Shown here piece after piece: positions 1 through 7,963 of a stretch of 27,858 nucleotides of DNA. Positions within the stretch are counted from its first letter, which is position 1, and each line of letters opens with the position of its first letter. Source of the DNA: Candidatus Latescibacterota bacterium (GTDB lineage Bacteria > JAAXHH01 > JACQVL01); NCBI GenBank assembly GCA_016209865.1, contig JACQVL010000227.1, positions 1 through 27,858 on the forward strand, given 5' to 3'. The translations under genes and the position numbers were made by a program. The notes beneath the pieces are model-generated. The model had not been told where the DNA came from and made no database searches. It saw only the letters and a list, made by a program, of their open reading frames with translations.

Positions 1-63
1 GCCCCGGTGGGGCGGGGCTGTGCGGGGACTGCCTACTGCCCGGTAGGGCGGGGGATGGGGGGC

Positions 64-2619
64 TTACCGCGCCAATTTCTCGTACACCGCACGGGCCTGC
101 CGGAACTGGCCGAGGACGTAGTCTTTTTCCGCCTGCGACCGCCAGCCGGGCTGTTGCGCCGTCAGCGCGGTCAGCGCGTCGATCCAGCGGACGAAGTACG
201 CGGCGGACGCCTTCGACCGGATGGGCTGGTCGCCGACGTACACCCGGACGGCGTTCGTCGTCGCCTGCGGGTAGCCGTCGTCGATCGGATGCGTCGGCTC
301 TTTCCCCTCCGCCTGCAGGGTGTACCACCCGCTCGTCGTGACCCTGATCTGCTTCTTCAACGTCGCGCTCTTCTTATCCTGGCTCAGCGGGATCGTCTCC
401 AACACCTGCCCGTTGCAGTAGATGACGGCCTTATCGAGCGGCACGATGCTCTGCACGTCCGCCTGGAGGGTGACCATCCCACCCCCCTTCGGCAGGCGCA
501 CCTCGCCCCCCGGAATCTCCCCGTTGATGGAGAACATCAGCAACGGGCCGTTCGTAACGAACGTGTGCCCCTTCCGAATCCCGTCCATCCAGCGCTCCCA
601 CGTCAACGGCTCATCCCCGACGTAGACGTACGTCCGGTCCTGGCCGACGATGGCGGTGCGGTAGAGGTTGCTGATCGAGTCCTCCCCACCGGTCGGGACG
701 ATCTTGAAATCGTTGTTCAGCAGATGGTGCCAGACGATGTACCCGGCGTGGTTGGCACCCGACATCAGCTCCAGACCCTCGACTGTTCCCAGCGCCGCGT
801 CGACGGGGAACGATTTTGCGCCGCCTAAGGACGGGGACGGTCCGGCGAGCGGGTCATTCTCGCCGCCATACGGGTGGACATAGCCCCGAAACGCTTTCTG
901 CTTCTCGGCCAGCTCGAAGATGTCGGTGTTGGACGGGGACGGGCTCTCGATAGCCGTGCCCTCGTACCCCGACGCGAAGGGGGAGAGGAGATGGTCGGTC
1001 AGGCCGAGCAGATAGACGTGCCCGTGGAACGCCGGGCGGTATTCCTCGCTCACGTACAGGATGCGGTCGGGCGTGGAGATCGGGTCGGGTTTTCCCGTGA
1101 AGAACTGATAGTCGAGCACCCGGTTGTCCTTGTTGGCGACCAGCTCGTTGACGACGGATTGGTCCTCAGCGGCGGACATCAGCATCAGGTTGGGCAGGGT
1201 GTTGTGCAGGTCGCCGCCGTAGTTCATGTGGACGTGCGTGCTCCCGCTGTACCAGCCCCGTCCGGGCATGTCGGTCAGGCGCGACAGGGTGATCGTCGTC
1301 GCCGTCGCCGTCCCGGCCTTGATCTCGATCTCCGTGCGTCCCGGCCGGTACTCGAACCCTTTCATCGCTTCGACGCTGATCAGGCCGGTCGGCACCTGCA
1401 TCGTGACCGTCCCGTCGGTGTGGAAGAAGTGCTCATTCAGCCGGCCGACCCGGTGGTAGGCGTTATCGGGCGCGTACGCCTTCCCGTTCGACGCGGTCGT
1501 GTAGACGCGGGCCGGGGTCGGCTGTCCGGCGGCCGCGTCGATCACCCGCAGGTTGAGCGTGCCGTGCGGCCGCTTCCATCGTTTTTGCGTGATCGTCACG
1601 TCCGTGATCTTTCCGCCGACGGCTTCGAGCACCTTGAGCTGGGGCAGGCCAGCCTGGTTCGACACGAACGCGATGTTCGTCCCATCGGGCGACCAGCGGG
1701 GATGGAAGCTGTCCCACGACCCGAACGTGCGCTTGTACGGCTCGCCCCCGTCGCCCGGCAGGAGGTACAGGTTGTTGAACTGCCCGCCCACGTGCGAGCT
1801 GTAGACGAACCGGCTTCCGTCGGGCGACCAGTGGGGCCGGGTCCGGTAGAGCGTCTGTTCGGTGTGGATCAGCCGGGCGTTGTCGATGCCGTTCGGCCCG
1901 GCGGGCATCCGCCAAATCCCCCCGGAGCCGAGCGGTAGCCCCCGGTTGCTGACGAACAGGAGTTCTTTGCCGTCGGGCGACCAGGACGGCTCGATGTGGA
2001 GGTCGTAGTCGCCGAAGTACAGCCGACTCTTGCCGTACGCATGGTCGCGGGTGAGGGACACCGGCTCGCCCGCCGCCTTCCCGTCCTTCATGGGGAGGAC
2101 GACAATATTGAAATACCCGTTCGGCTCGGTCGACACGTATGCCAGACGGGTGCCGTCGGGCGACCAGGCCGGGTCGAGGTAGAGGTGCGGGCCGGTCTTG
2201 AGCGGGGCTGAGGTCCCGGCGGCGACATCCAGGATCATCAACCCGATCGTCTTGCCGTCGTCCTCGGCGGTATAGACGATCCATCTCCCGTCGGGCGACC
2301 AGGCGGGGGAGGAGTCGTACGTCGGGTTGTCGGTCAGCTCCTCCGCCGTCGTGTCGCCGACTTTGATGCGCCAGATCGAGCCGTGCATGGCGAACGCCAG
2401 CCACTGCCCGTCGGGCGACCAGCACGGCCAGACCGGACTGCTGGGCGCGGGCGGCGGCAGATAGAAGTTGTGCATGTAGTTGCCGCCGGTCTTGGCGGCG
2501 GGGAACGGGGACGGCTGGGCGAGCAGGACGGGGGGGAGGAGTCCCGCCAGCGCCAGCCACCCGATCTGAAAGAATCGTGCGCGCCAGGGTCGGGGGATAA
2601 GGGTGAGTGGAATCCGCAT
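64..2619 (-). CDS. Secreted PD40 beta-propeller / CehA-McbA-type metallohydrolase
   Basis: Predicted 851-residue exported protein. An ATG at 2617-2619 is chosen because an AAGGGG ribosome site lies about 7 nt upstream and a signal peptide follows directly (basic start, hydrophobic run, cleavage near LLAQP). Residues ~65-315 hold six WSPDG motifs typical of PD40/TolB-like propeller blades. The C-terminal half has GSTHVHMN near residue 457 and later HPYGG and GGEDS motifs, resembling the PHP-like CehA/McbA metallohydrolases. These act on ester- or phosphate-type bonds, but substrates are mostly unknown and none can be inferred here. It is the last gene of a four-gene unit, 52 bp after the dioxygenase gene. 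A longer in-frame start at 2700 would overlap that gene and lacks a ribosome site. The domain calls are fairly safe; the substrate is unknown. Confidence 0.8.
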   Translation of the reverse strand: MRIPLTLIPRPWRARFFQIGWLALAGLLPPVLLAQPSPFPAAKTGGNYMHNFYLPPPAPSSPVWPCWSPDGQWLAFAMHGSIWRIKVGDTTAEELTDNPTYDSSPAWSPDGRWIVYTAEDDGKTIGLMILDVAAGTSAPLKTGPHLYLDPAWSPDGTRLAYVSTEPNGYFNIVVLPMKDGKAAGEPVSLTRDHAYGKSRLYFGDYDLHIEPSWSPDGKELLFVSNRGLPLGSGGIWRMPAGPNGIDNARLIHTEQTLYRTRPHWSPDGSRFVYSSHVGGQFNNLYLLPGDGGEPYKRTFGSWDSFHPRWSPDGTNIAFVSNQAGLPQLKVLEAVGGKITDVTITQKRWKRPHGTLNLRVIDAAAGQPTPARVYTTASNGKAYAPDNAYHRVGRLNEHFFHTDGTVTMQVPTGLISVEAMKGFEYRPGRTEIEIKAGTATATTITLSRLTDMPGRGWYSGSTHVHMNYGGDLHNTLPNLMLMSAAEDQSVVNELVANKDNRVLDYQFFTGKPDPISTPDRILYVSEEYRPAFHGHVYLLGLTDHLLSPFASGYEGTAIESPSPSNTDIFELAEKQKAFRGYVHPYGGENDPLAGPSPSLGGAKSFPVDAALGTVEGLELMSGANHAGYIVWHHLLNNDFKIVPTGGEDSISNLYRTAIVGQDRTYVYVGDEPLTWERWMDGIRKGHTFVTNGPLLMFSINGEIPGGEVRLPKGGGMVTLQADVQSIVPLDKAVIYCNGQVLETIPLSQDKKSATLKKQIRVTTSGWYTLQAEGKEPTHPIDDGYPQATTNAVRVYVGDQPIRSKASAAYFVRWIDALTALTAQQPGWRSQAEKDYVLGQFRQARAVYEKLAR

Positions 2620-2671
2620 CGAATACCCCTTCAGGAAGAACCGCATGAGGGTTGACTCGTCCCAGGCTTCC

Positions 2672-3424
2672 TCAATCGATCTCCAGGGACACCTCCGCAT
2701 TCAGGCTGGCATGATCAGACCGTGCGGATGCGGTCGTATAGTGGAGAATGACCGCCCGCCGCCAGGTGTTCGTCCGATTGACCTCACTGCTGTGGAGGGT
2801 ACACCCGTGGTGAAAGATGATAGACCCGGCCGGGACGGGGCATCGGACCTCCTCCCGGAATTGAATCGCTCCCGTGACGGGGATATGGTGAACTGGCTTC
2901 TCCGGGTCCGTCTCGATCTCAAAAATCCCATACTTGTGCGAGCCGGGCACGTAGCGCATACACCCGTTCTCCTCGGTGGCCGGGTCAAGGGCGATCCACG
3001 CGGTCACCAAATCCCCTTCTGGCCGCACTCGGAAGTAGCTCTGATCCTGGTGAACGGGTTTGGCCTGCCCGCCGGGCGGTTTGAGCAGCATCTGGTCGCG
3101 GAACACTTTAATCCGCGGCCCGATCAACCCGCGCACCAGTTCCAGGATGTTGGGGTTTTGCGCGAATGCCCGGAAAATTGGATCAAATCGCACCAGAAAG
3201 GCCGTGCCTCGAACTGCCCGATTGGCCGCCTCGGTCCTCGATTTATCCGCAATCGTGTCCCCCTCCCGGCCCACCGAGACACCGGGCGGCGCGCTGTCAG
3301 GGTCCGCGATAATCTCATCCGTCCGCCGCCGGACTCCGGCCATTTCCTCCTCAGTCAGCACGTGCTCGACGACCAGGTAGCCGTTGTCATCGAAGAATGT
3401 CTTCATCGAAGCCTGAAAGCGCAT
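2672..3424 (-). CDS. Phytanoyl-CoA dioxygenase (PhyH) family protein
   Basis: A 250-residue Fe(II)/2-oxoglutarate-dependent oxygenase of the PhyH family. The iron-binding HxD is visible as H125-Q-D127 (VHQDQSYF), followed by WIALD, the NGCMRYVPGSHKYG stretch, and the distal histidine in HHGCTLHSS (H211). Arg222/223 is the likely 2-oxoglutarate-binding position. These enzymes hydroxylate substrates using O2, which implies at least microaerobic life. There is no signal peptide, so it is cytoplasmic, unlike the secreted proteins on either side. It lies 18 bp after the esterase stop. A start at 3406 (MKTFF) is also possible. Bacterial members act on very varied substrates, so none is proposed. 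Confidence 0.88.
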   Translation of the reverse strand: MRFQASMKTFFDDNGYLVVEHVLTEEEMAGVRRRTDEIIADPDSAPPGVSVGREGDTIADKSRTEAANRAVRGTAFLVRFDPIFRAFAQNPNILELVRGLIGPRIKVFRDQMLLKPPGGQAKPVHQDQSYFRVRPEGDLVTAWIALDPATEENGCMRYVPGSHKYGIFEIETDPEKPVHHIPVTGAIQFREEVRCPVPAGSIIFHHGCTLHSSEVNRTNTWRRAVILHYTTASARSDHASLNAEVSLEID

Positions 3425-3442
3425 CGCCTCATCCCCTGTCCA

Positions 3443-4402
3443 TCACGGGCTCTGCGAGAAGCGCGTCGAATGGAACCGGAGGGAGCGGTGGACGGTCGTC
3501 TTCATGTACTCCCAGCCATGCCCGCCCGGAAACAGGTGGTACTCATGCGGCACGCCAGCCCGCTCGAACACCTGGTGGAGCTTCGTCGCCCCCTTGTCGA
3601 ACCCAAATCGGTCTTCCGTCCCGCAGTCGAAATACCAGGCTACGCGCTCCAGGTCTTTCGTGCGCTCCGCCAGCGCGATCGGGTCGTGTTGCGCCCAGTA
3701 CGCCTCATCGACCGGCTTTCCGAACACCGCCTCGAAGAACTGGGATTGGAAGGATGCCCGGAGCGGCGGCGGAAGCTGGTCGAGGGGGACGGGCAGGAGC
3801 ATCGCGCTGTGGGCGCTGGCCGAGGAGAAGAGGTCGGGATGGCGCATGGCGAGTTTCAACGCGCCGTAGCCGCCCATCGAGATTCCGCTGATCGCCCGGA
3901 ACGAGCGCGCCGGTCTGGTCCGGTAGGTCGCGTCGATGAAGGAGAGAACGTCGGTGATGATGTAATCTTCATACGCGGCACCGCCCCCGATCGCGTTCGT
4001 GTAGAAGCTGTTGTCCGCTTCGGGGATGGCGATGATCATCTGCTGGATCGCGCCCGCGGCGATCAGGCTGTCGACGATGCTGTTCACGCCGTGCTGTTCC
4101 CACCGCCGCTCCGACTCGAACAGCCCGTGGAGAAAGTAGAGGACTGGATACCGTGTGTTCGACGTCGCGTACCCGGCCGGGAGGTAGACCGCACACCGTT
4201 TCTCCTGCTTCAGAGCTTTACTGTAGAGGGTTTTGTATTCAACGGTGGAGGAAGAAGTCTGCTGTGCGGAGAGGGGATTTGTGAGGACGAGACACAACAG
4301 GAAGAAGAGGATTAATCCGCAATCCGCAATCCAGGGAAGGGAGACGTTCCAGTGGATCGCCCGGGGAGGAGGCCCGCAATACGACAACCGTTTCCCATTC
4401 AT
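3443..4402 (-). CDS. Secreted alpha/beta-hydrolase esterase (esterase D / antigen 85-like)
   Basis: A 319-residue serine esterase of the putative-esterase family (S-formylglutathione hydrolase, antigen 85 and feruloyl esterase relatives). Landmarks are the oxyanion region FLHGLFES (~90-97), the nucleophile elbow GISMGGYGA with Ser175, an Asp in CGTEDR (~264), and His295 in GGHGWEYM. This is a complete catalytic triad. Residues ~29-47 form the hydrophobic core of a signal peptide ending LSAQQ. The stretch before it (1-28) is unusually long and contains a 7-bp tandem repeat at the DNA level. Its start overlaps the stop of the upstream small membrane protein gene by ATGA, suggesting translational coupling. 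It is probably periplasmic or lipid-surface active; the substrate is unknown. Confidence 0.85.
   Translation of the reverse strand: MNGKRLSYCGPPPRAIHWNVSLPWIADCGLILFFLLCLVLTNPLSAQQTSSSTVEYKTLYSKALKQEKRCAVYLPAGYATSNTRYPVLYFLHGLFESERRWEQHGVNSIVDSLIAAGAIQQMIIAIPEADNSFYTNAIGGGAAYEDYIITDVLSFIDATYRTRPARSFRAISGISMGGYGALKLAMRHPDLFSSASAHSAMLLPVPLDQLPPPLRASFQSQFFEAVFGKPVDEAYWAQHDPIALAERTKDLERVAWYFDCGTEDRFGFDKGATKLHQVFERAGVPHEYHLFPGGHGWEYMKTTVHRSLRFHSTRFSQSP
4310..4332. repeat. 7-bp tandem repeat inside the esterase signal-peptide region
   Basis: Two exact CCGCAAT heptads (4317-4323, 4324-4330) with a partial unit on each side. On the coding (minus) strand they read ATTGCGG and encode residues about 24-31 of the esterase, immediately before the hydrophobic core of its signal peptide. 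Confidence 0.6.
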
Positions 4403-4605
4403 GCGCTATTTCGGTCCTTCGGGCGATGGTCGTGGAAGACCTGGTTGATCCGGCGGAATCTATTGACGAGCAAGAGACAGAGAATGGCCAGGACGACGAT
4501 GAGGATGACTTTGTAGATCGGGTGCGTCCAGCCCAGGATGGTCGGCCAGAGGGAGGCGATGGCCAGGAGCGTAAAGAGGCGTTCTGCGAGTTCACGTTTC
4601 GTCAC
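4399..4605 (-). CDS. Small membrane protein, unknown function
   Basis: A 68-residue protein with one or two hydrophobic segments (about 9-25 and 30-47) and a basic C-terminal tail (RFRRINQVFHDHRPKDR), so a cytoplasmic tail is likely. I recognise no family. It is supported as real by a promoter 50-80 bp upstream and by an ATGA overlap with the esterase start, the usual form of translational coupling. It is the first gene of the four-gene unit. It could be a small partner or anchor for the downstream exported enzymes, but nothing in the sequence shows this directly. Confidence 0.6.
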   Translation of the reverse strand: MTKRELAERLFTLLAIASLWPTILGWTHPIYKVILIVVLAILCLLLVNRFRRINQVFHDHRPKDRNSA

Positions 4606-4656
4606 GGGAAGGCTCCGGGAAGGTCACCACAACCCCGCTCGATCATGCACCCGCAT

Positions 4657-4685
4657 TGTGTACTATATTGTCAGGGGATTGTCAA
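4657..4685 (-). promoter_or_regulatory. sigma70-type promoter for the small membrane protein-esterase-PhyH-hydrolase unit
   Basis: On the minus strand, TTGACA (4680-4685) is followed after 17 bp by TACACA (4657-4662). The -35 is a perfect consensus; the -10 matches at four of six positions. Predicted transcription begins about 45 bp upstream of the ATG at 4605. A TATAGT 12 bp from the -35 is too close to serve. Confidence 0.55.
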
Positions 4686-4722
4686 GGGGTTTTCGTCGAG
4701 AGAGGATTCAGGGTCGCTCAAT

Positions 4723-5439
4723 CTACTCAGTGGGGGACGAGCATGCCGTATCGGACTGAGGGGAGGTCACGTCGGCGAGGAGGTCTGCAAAGATGAATCC
4801 CTCACGTTCGACCACTTCACCCAATCGAACTGGTACCGGGTGATGGAACATCGGGCCATCGTAGGCGAACGTGTGAAATTCACCGCGCTCGCCGCAGGGG
4901 TCGACGGATGCAGGCAGATCATGGAGGAACGCCATGTCAAACTCACGGCCAGCGAATGACCGAGGTAAGTGTCGTGGGTCGATGCAGGTCAGCCGGGCTC
5001 GCAAGCCAGCCGCGATCATATCCCGCGCGAGTCTCTCTGTCGGCAATTCCCAGAGTGGAAAGAGCGGCGAAAGACCGGTCCCAGCAAGCCGGTCTTCGCG
5101 ATACTGGCGGATATCCTCGAGGAACAGATCGCCGAACGCGACAGCGGTCATCCCCTCTGCGCGTGCCTTCTCGATCGCGTGAGCCATCGCTGCCTCGTAG
5201 TCTGCGTTGCGACATGGGCTCGGGATCGGCACCGGCCAGAGAGGAAGTCCGACAGCCTCTGCCTGGGCTTCGAGGAGCGTGCGGCGCACTGCGTGCATGG
5301 CGACGCGATCATACACCTCGTTGACCGTCGTGAGTAACCCCACGATCTCCACCTCGTGGTGCTGTCGCAGGAGGTGCAACGCCCACGCGCTGTCTTTCCC
5401 GCTGCTCCATGAGAGGAGCGTTCGAGTTCGATTGCTCAT
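4723..5439 (-). CDS. Dph6-like PP-loop ATP pyrophosphatase (COG2102 type), last gene of the B12 regulon
   Basis: A 238-residue PP-loop enzyme related to diphthine-ammonia ligase (Dph6/MJ0570 group). The ATP-binding loop is SSGKDS at residues 12-17. Family motifs FGDLFLEDIRQYRE (~102-114) and CGERGEFHTFAYDGP (~182-196) are clear. PP-loop enzymes adenylate a carboxyl or carbonyl before amide or thiol transfer. Bacteria lack diphthamide, so another substrate is needed. The gene lies 66 bp downstream of cobC, in the same direction as the whole cobalamin salvage cluster, which suggests a corrinoid-linked amidation or adenylation (inference). The family call is strong; the function is open. Confidence 0.85.
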   Translation of the reverse strand: MSNRTRTLLSWSSGKDSAWALHLLRQHHEVEIVGLLTTVNEVYDRVAMHAVRRTLLEAQAEAVGLPLWPVPIPSPCRNADYEAAMAHAIEKARAEGMTAVAFGDLFLEDIRQYREDRLAGTGLSPLFPLWELPTERLARDMIAAGLRARLTCIDPRHLPRSFAGREFDMAFLHDLPASVDPCGERGEFHTFAYDGPMFHHPVPVRLGEVVEREGFIFADLLADVTSPQSDTACSSPTE

Positions 5440-5505
5440 GAGCTGTGTCCTTCGCCTGATGATAAAGAGTGAACGCAGAACAAGGCCTCATCCACCATTG
5501 CGAGT

Positions 5506-6135
5506 TCAGAGAAACGCAATGGTTTGGTTGAGTGTTTGGAGAACAGGACAACCGTCATACCAGTCAACGATATTGATGCAGCCAAAGTCCTGGGCCAGAC
5601 GCAGCCAGTATTTCGGAGCCAACTCAAGAACGCTGCCGATGATGAGTCGACACACCCCGCCGTGCGTCACGAGAGCCACTTCGCCATTCTCGTGCGTAGT
5701 CAGGATTCTCTGGAGCGCGTCTTGCACACGGTGATCGAACTCTGGGAACGACTCTCCCCCAGGATACCGAAACTCACCAGGGTTTTCAAGTAGCTGAGCC
5801 ACCATCTCAGGGTGCATGGCGCTGAGTTCCGCCAATGATCGCCCTTCCCATTCCCCCAGATTGATTTCGCGTAGTAAAGGGAGACTACTCACCGTCAAGC
5901 CATGCGTCTGCGCGATCAGATCCGCCGCATACCTCGCGCGCTTCAGATCACTGGCGTAAACGGCAACGAGCGGTGCTGAGGTGACCATCTTGCACAGCCG
6001 GTGCGATTGCTCTACGCCACGCGTCGAGAGGGCAACGTCGGTCTGGCCGTAGTACACCGGGTCTCTGCCCTGTTCAATCTCTCCATGTCGCATCACGTAC
6101 AGTCGCAGATGCTGATGCACGGTCAGTGCGTTCAT
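5506..6135 (-). CDS. cobC: Alpha-ribazole phosphatase, histidine phosphatase family
   Basis: A 209-residue protein of the phosphoglycerate-mutase-like histidine phosphatase superfamily. The phosphorylated histidine lies in VMRHGE (His17). Also visible are SDLKRARYAADLI, LREINLGEWEG and VALVTHGGV, which supplies the second catalytic histidine. In cobalamin nucleotide-loop assembly CobC removes the 5'-phosphate of alpha-ribazole phosphate or of adenosylcobalamin phosphate. Motifs alone would fit many phosphatases; the assignment rests on position, since its ATG overlaps the cobS stop (ATGA at 6132-6135) within a cob cluster. Coding sequence here is clearly less G+C-rich than hutU. Confidence 0.85.
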   Translation of the reverse strand: MNALTVHQHLRLYVMRHGEIEQGRDPVYYGQTDVALSTRGVEQSHRLCKMVTSAPLVAVYASDLKRARYAADLIAQTHGLTVSSLPLLREINLGEWEGRSLAELSAMHPEMVAQLLENPGEFRYPGGESFPEFDHRVQDALQRILTTHENGEVALVTHGGVCRLIIGSVLELAPKYWLRLAQDFGCINIVDWYDGCPVLQTLNQTIAFL

Positions 6136-6887
6136 CCCCGCGTTCCCATCCTCGATAGGATGACAGCCATGAAATAGAGCACGACCTCGGTGAGCTGGTT
6201 AGTCGCCCCCAGACAATCGCCCGTAATGCCGCTCAGTCGAGACCGGTAGTACAACCCGCTGATGACCACGACCGCAGCGATCATCGCAAGCGTCACGAAC
6301 GCCGCACTCCATGGCAACAGCAATAAGACAGCGATGAGTGTGAACGTCGCGATGGCCATTGCTGACCATCCGATTCGACGGGCTACGAGCTGGCCCTGTC
6401 CTTGCTCACGCGCATAGGGCAGCCACAGACACAGCGGCAATACTGTCCAGCGACTGGCGGTGTGGGCCACGATCAGCCAGCGCCATACCTGTGGCCGTTC
6501 GAGCATGGACAGCAGGTTGTATTTTGCCAGGACGAGGAAGACCAACCCTAACGTACCGAACGTGCCGATGCGGCTGTCGCGCATGATGGTGAGCATGTCC
6601 TGTCGGGTCCACCCGCCACCAAACCCATCGAGCGAATCCGCCAACCCATCTTCATGAAATCCATTGGTGATCAAGACTGAGTAGATGAGAACCAAGAGCA
6701 CACAGGTTGTCGCGGGCAAGAAGGGCCTGAGTAGAGCATAGAACAACGCGCCACCGCCACCCACAACAATGCCGACCAGGGGAAAGAACGCAGCAGCCTG
6801 ACTGATCTCCTCTTCTGAGGCCACGAGCGACCGTGGCATCGGGAGTCGCGTCAGGAATTGTATGGCGATCAGGAACCTGCGGATCAT
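6132..6887 (-). CDS. cobS: Adenosylcobinamide-GDP ribazoletransferase (cobalamin synthase)
   Basis: A 251-residue polytopic inner-membrane protein joining adenosylcobinamide-GDP to alpha-ribazole (or its phosphate) to give adenosylcobalamin. The family signature FHEDGLADSLDGFGGG and the MRDSRIGTFG motif are both present, with several hydrophobic spans around them. The start at 6885-6887 (MIRRFLIAIQFLTRLP) is chosen because this is the usual N-terminus of CobS. The open frame reaches upstream to 7160, but that part is antisense-like sequence inside cobT. It begins 4 bp after the cobT stop and overlaps cobC by ATGA. No clear Shine-Dalgarno is seen, so coupling to cobT translation is likely. Confidence 0.93.
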   Translation of the reverse strand: MIRRFLIAIQFLTRLPMPRSLVASEEEISQAAAFFPLVGIVVGGGGALFYALLRPFLPATTCVLLVLIYSVLITNGFHEDGLADSLDGFGGGWTRQDMLTIMRDSRIGTFGTLGLVFLVLAKYNLLSMLERPQVWRWLIVAHTASRWTVLPLCLWLPYAREQGQGQLVARRIGWSAMAIATFTLIAVLLLLPWSAAFVTLAMIAAVVVISGLYYRSRLSGITGDCLGATNQLTEVVLYFMAVILSRMGTRG

Positions 6888-6891
6888 GCGG

Positions 6892-7953
6892 CTACGGCTC
6901 TTTCTGGCTGACCCCGGCTTCATCGAATGTCGCCATTTCAGAGAGGAGTTTCGTGGCGGCTTCGATGATGTGCATGGCGAGGGCCGCACCGGTTCCCTCC
7001 CCGAGTCGCATACCGAGATCGAGCAAGGGTCTGAGGTTGATAGACCTGACCAACGCGGTATGACCCGGCTCCTCTGACAGATGGGCGATGAAGAGATAGT
7101 CGCGTATGCACGAACAGGAGGCAACTGCCAATGCCGCCGCCGCCGTCGAAATAAAGCCATCGGCCACGATGGGCAGGCGCTCCGCGGCGGCCCCGATCAC
7201 CAGCCCCATCATCACACCAATCTCGGCGCCACCGACCTTGGCCAGGATATCAAGCGGATCCTTCTTATTCGGACGGTTCAATTCGATGGCCCGCTCGATC
7301 ACCGTGATCTTCCGTGCCAGACTGGCATCATCGATGCCAGTGCCACGACCCGTTACCTCGTTGGGCAGAGAGTCGGTCAGGACAGTGGTGATCGCACTCG
7401 CCGCCGTGGTATTCCCGATCCCCATCTCACCGATGCCAAGCAAGCCGATACCGTCCCCTGTAGCCGCACGAGCCAAGTCAATCCCAACAGCGACACTACG
7501 CTCTGCCTGCTCGCGCGTGAGGGCAGGTCCCTCAGTAAAATTTGCCGTGCCGCGCACGATTTTCATGCTGAGGAGACGGTCATGCGGCGGAAAGTCGTAA
7601 TCCACCCCAGCATCGACGACCTGCACGTCGATGTGGCCATGACGTGTCAAGACATTGATGGCGGCGCCACCACGCAGGAAGTTGAACACCATCTGGTATG
7701 TCACCTCGCGAGGGTAGGCGCTGACGCCTTCGGCCGTCACCCCGTGATCGGCTGCCACCACATAGATTCGTTTGCGCATCGGATGTGGCATTGTCCTCCC
7801 CCTGATGGCCACGATCCGGTTGCCGATCTCTTCAAGTTGACCCAAACTGCCAGGCGGCTTGGTCAAGGTACGTTGTCGAGCCCGCGTTGCAGCCAGCCCG
7901 GCTTCATCGACAGGTTGAATGCGACGACACGCTGCTTCGATGTCCTGTCCCAC
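6892..7953 (-). CDS. cobT: Nicotinate-nucleotide--dimethylbenzimidazole phosphoribosyltransferase
   Basis: A 353-residue cytoplasmic enzyme making alpha-ribazole phosphate from a lower-ligand base and nicotinate mononucleotide. Recognised by KPPGSLGQLE (~32-41), DHGVTAEGVSAYPREVT, GEMGIGNTTAA (Glu176) and MRLGEGTGAA with Glu319, the position of the catalytic base in this family. Length matches the family norm. A good AGGAGG precedes the ATG. It sits 10 bp after cobU and 4 bp before cobS. No dimethylbenzimidazole synthesis gene is present in the window, so the lower-ligand base must come from elsewhere. Confidence 0.95.
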   Translation of the reverse strand: MGQDIEAACRRIQPVDEAGLAATRARQRTLTKPPGSLGQLEEIGNRIVAIRGRTMPHPMRKRIYVVAADHGVTAEGVSAYPREVTYQMVFNFLRGGAAINVLTRHGHIDVQVVDAGVDYDFPPHDRLLSMKIVRGTANFTEGPALTREQAERSVAVGIDLARAATGDGIGLLGIGEMGIGNTTAASAITTVLTDSLPNEVTGRGTGIDDASLARKITVIERAIELNRPNKKDPLDILAKVGGAEIGVMMGLVIGAAAERLPIVADGFISTAAAALAVASCSCIRDYLFIAHLSEEPGHTALVRSINLRPLLDLGMRLGEGTGAALAMHIIEAATKLLSEMATFDEAGVSQKEP

Positions 7954-7963
7954 CTACTCCTCC

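Noticed and set aside
1-63. G-rich tract that might form a G-quadruplex or be a terminator
   Set aside because: G runs are present but irregular, there is no clear stem plus U tract, and the window edge cuts the context.
874-1938. 354-residue plus-strand frame opposite the propeller hydrolase
   Set aside because: Antisense shadow of a gene with clear WSPDG and metal-binding motifs; no ribosome site or domain of its own.
1686-2425. Repeated GTCGGGCGACCAG strings
   Set aside because: They are the codons of the WSPDG motifs of the beta-propeller, not an independent DNA repeat.
2603-4315. 570-residue open frame on the plus strand
   Set aside because: It runs antisense across three well-supported genes, is rich in R, P and H as high-G+C shadow frames are, and shows no recognisable domain.
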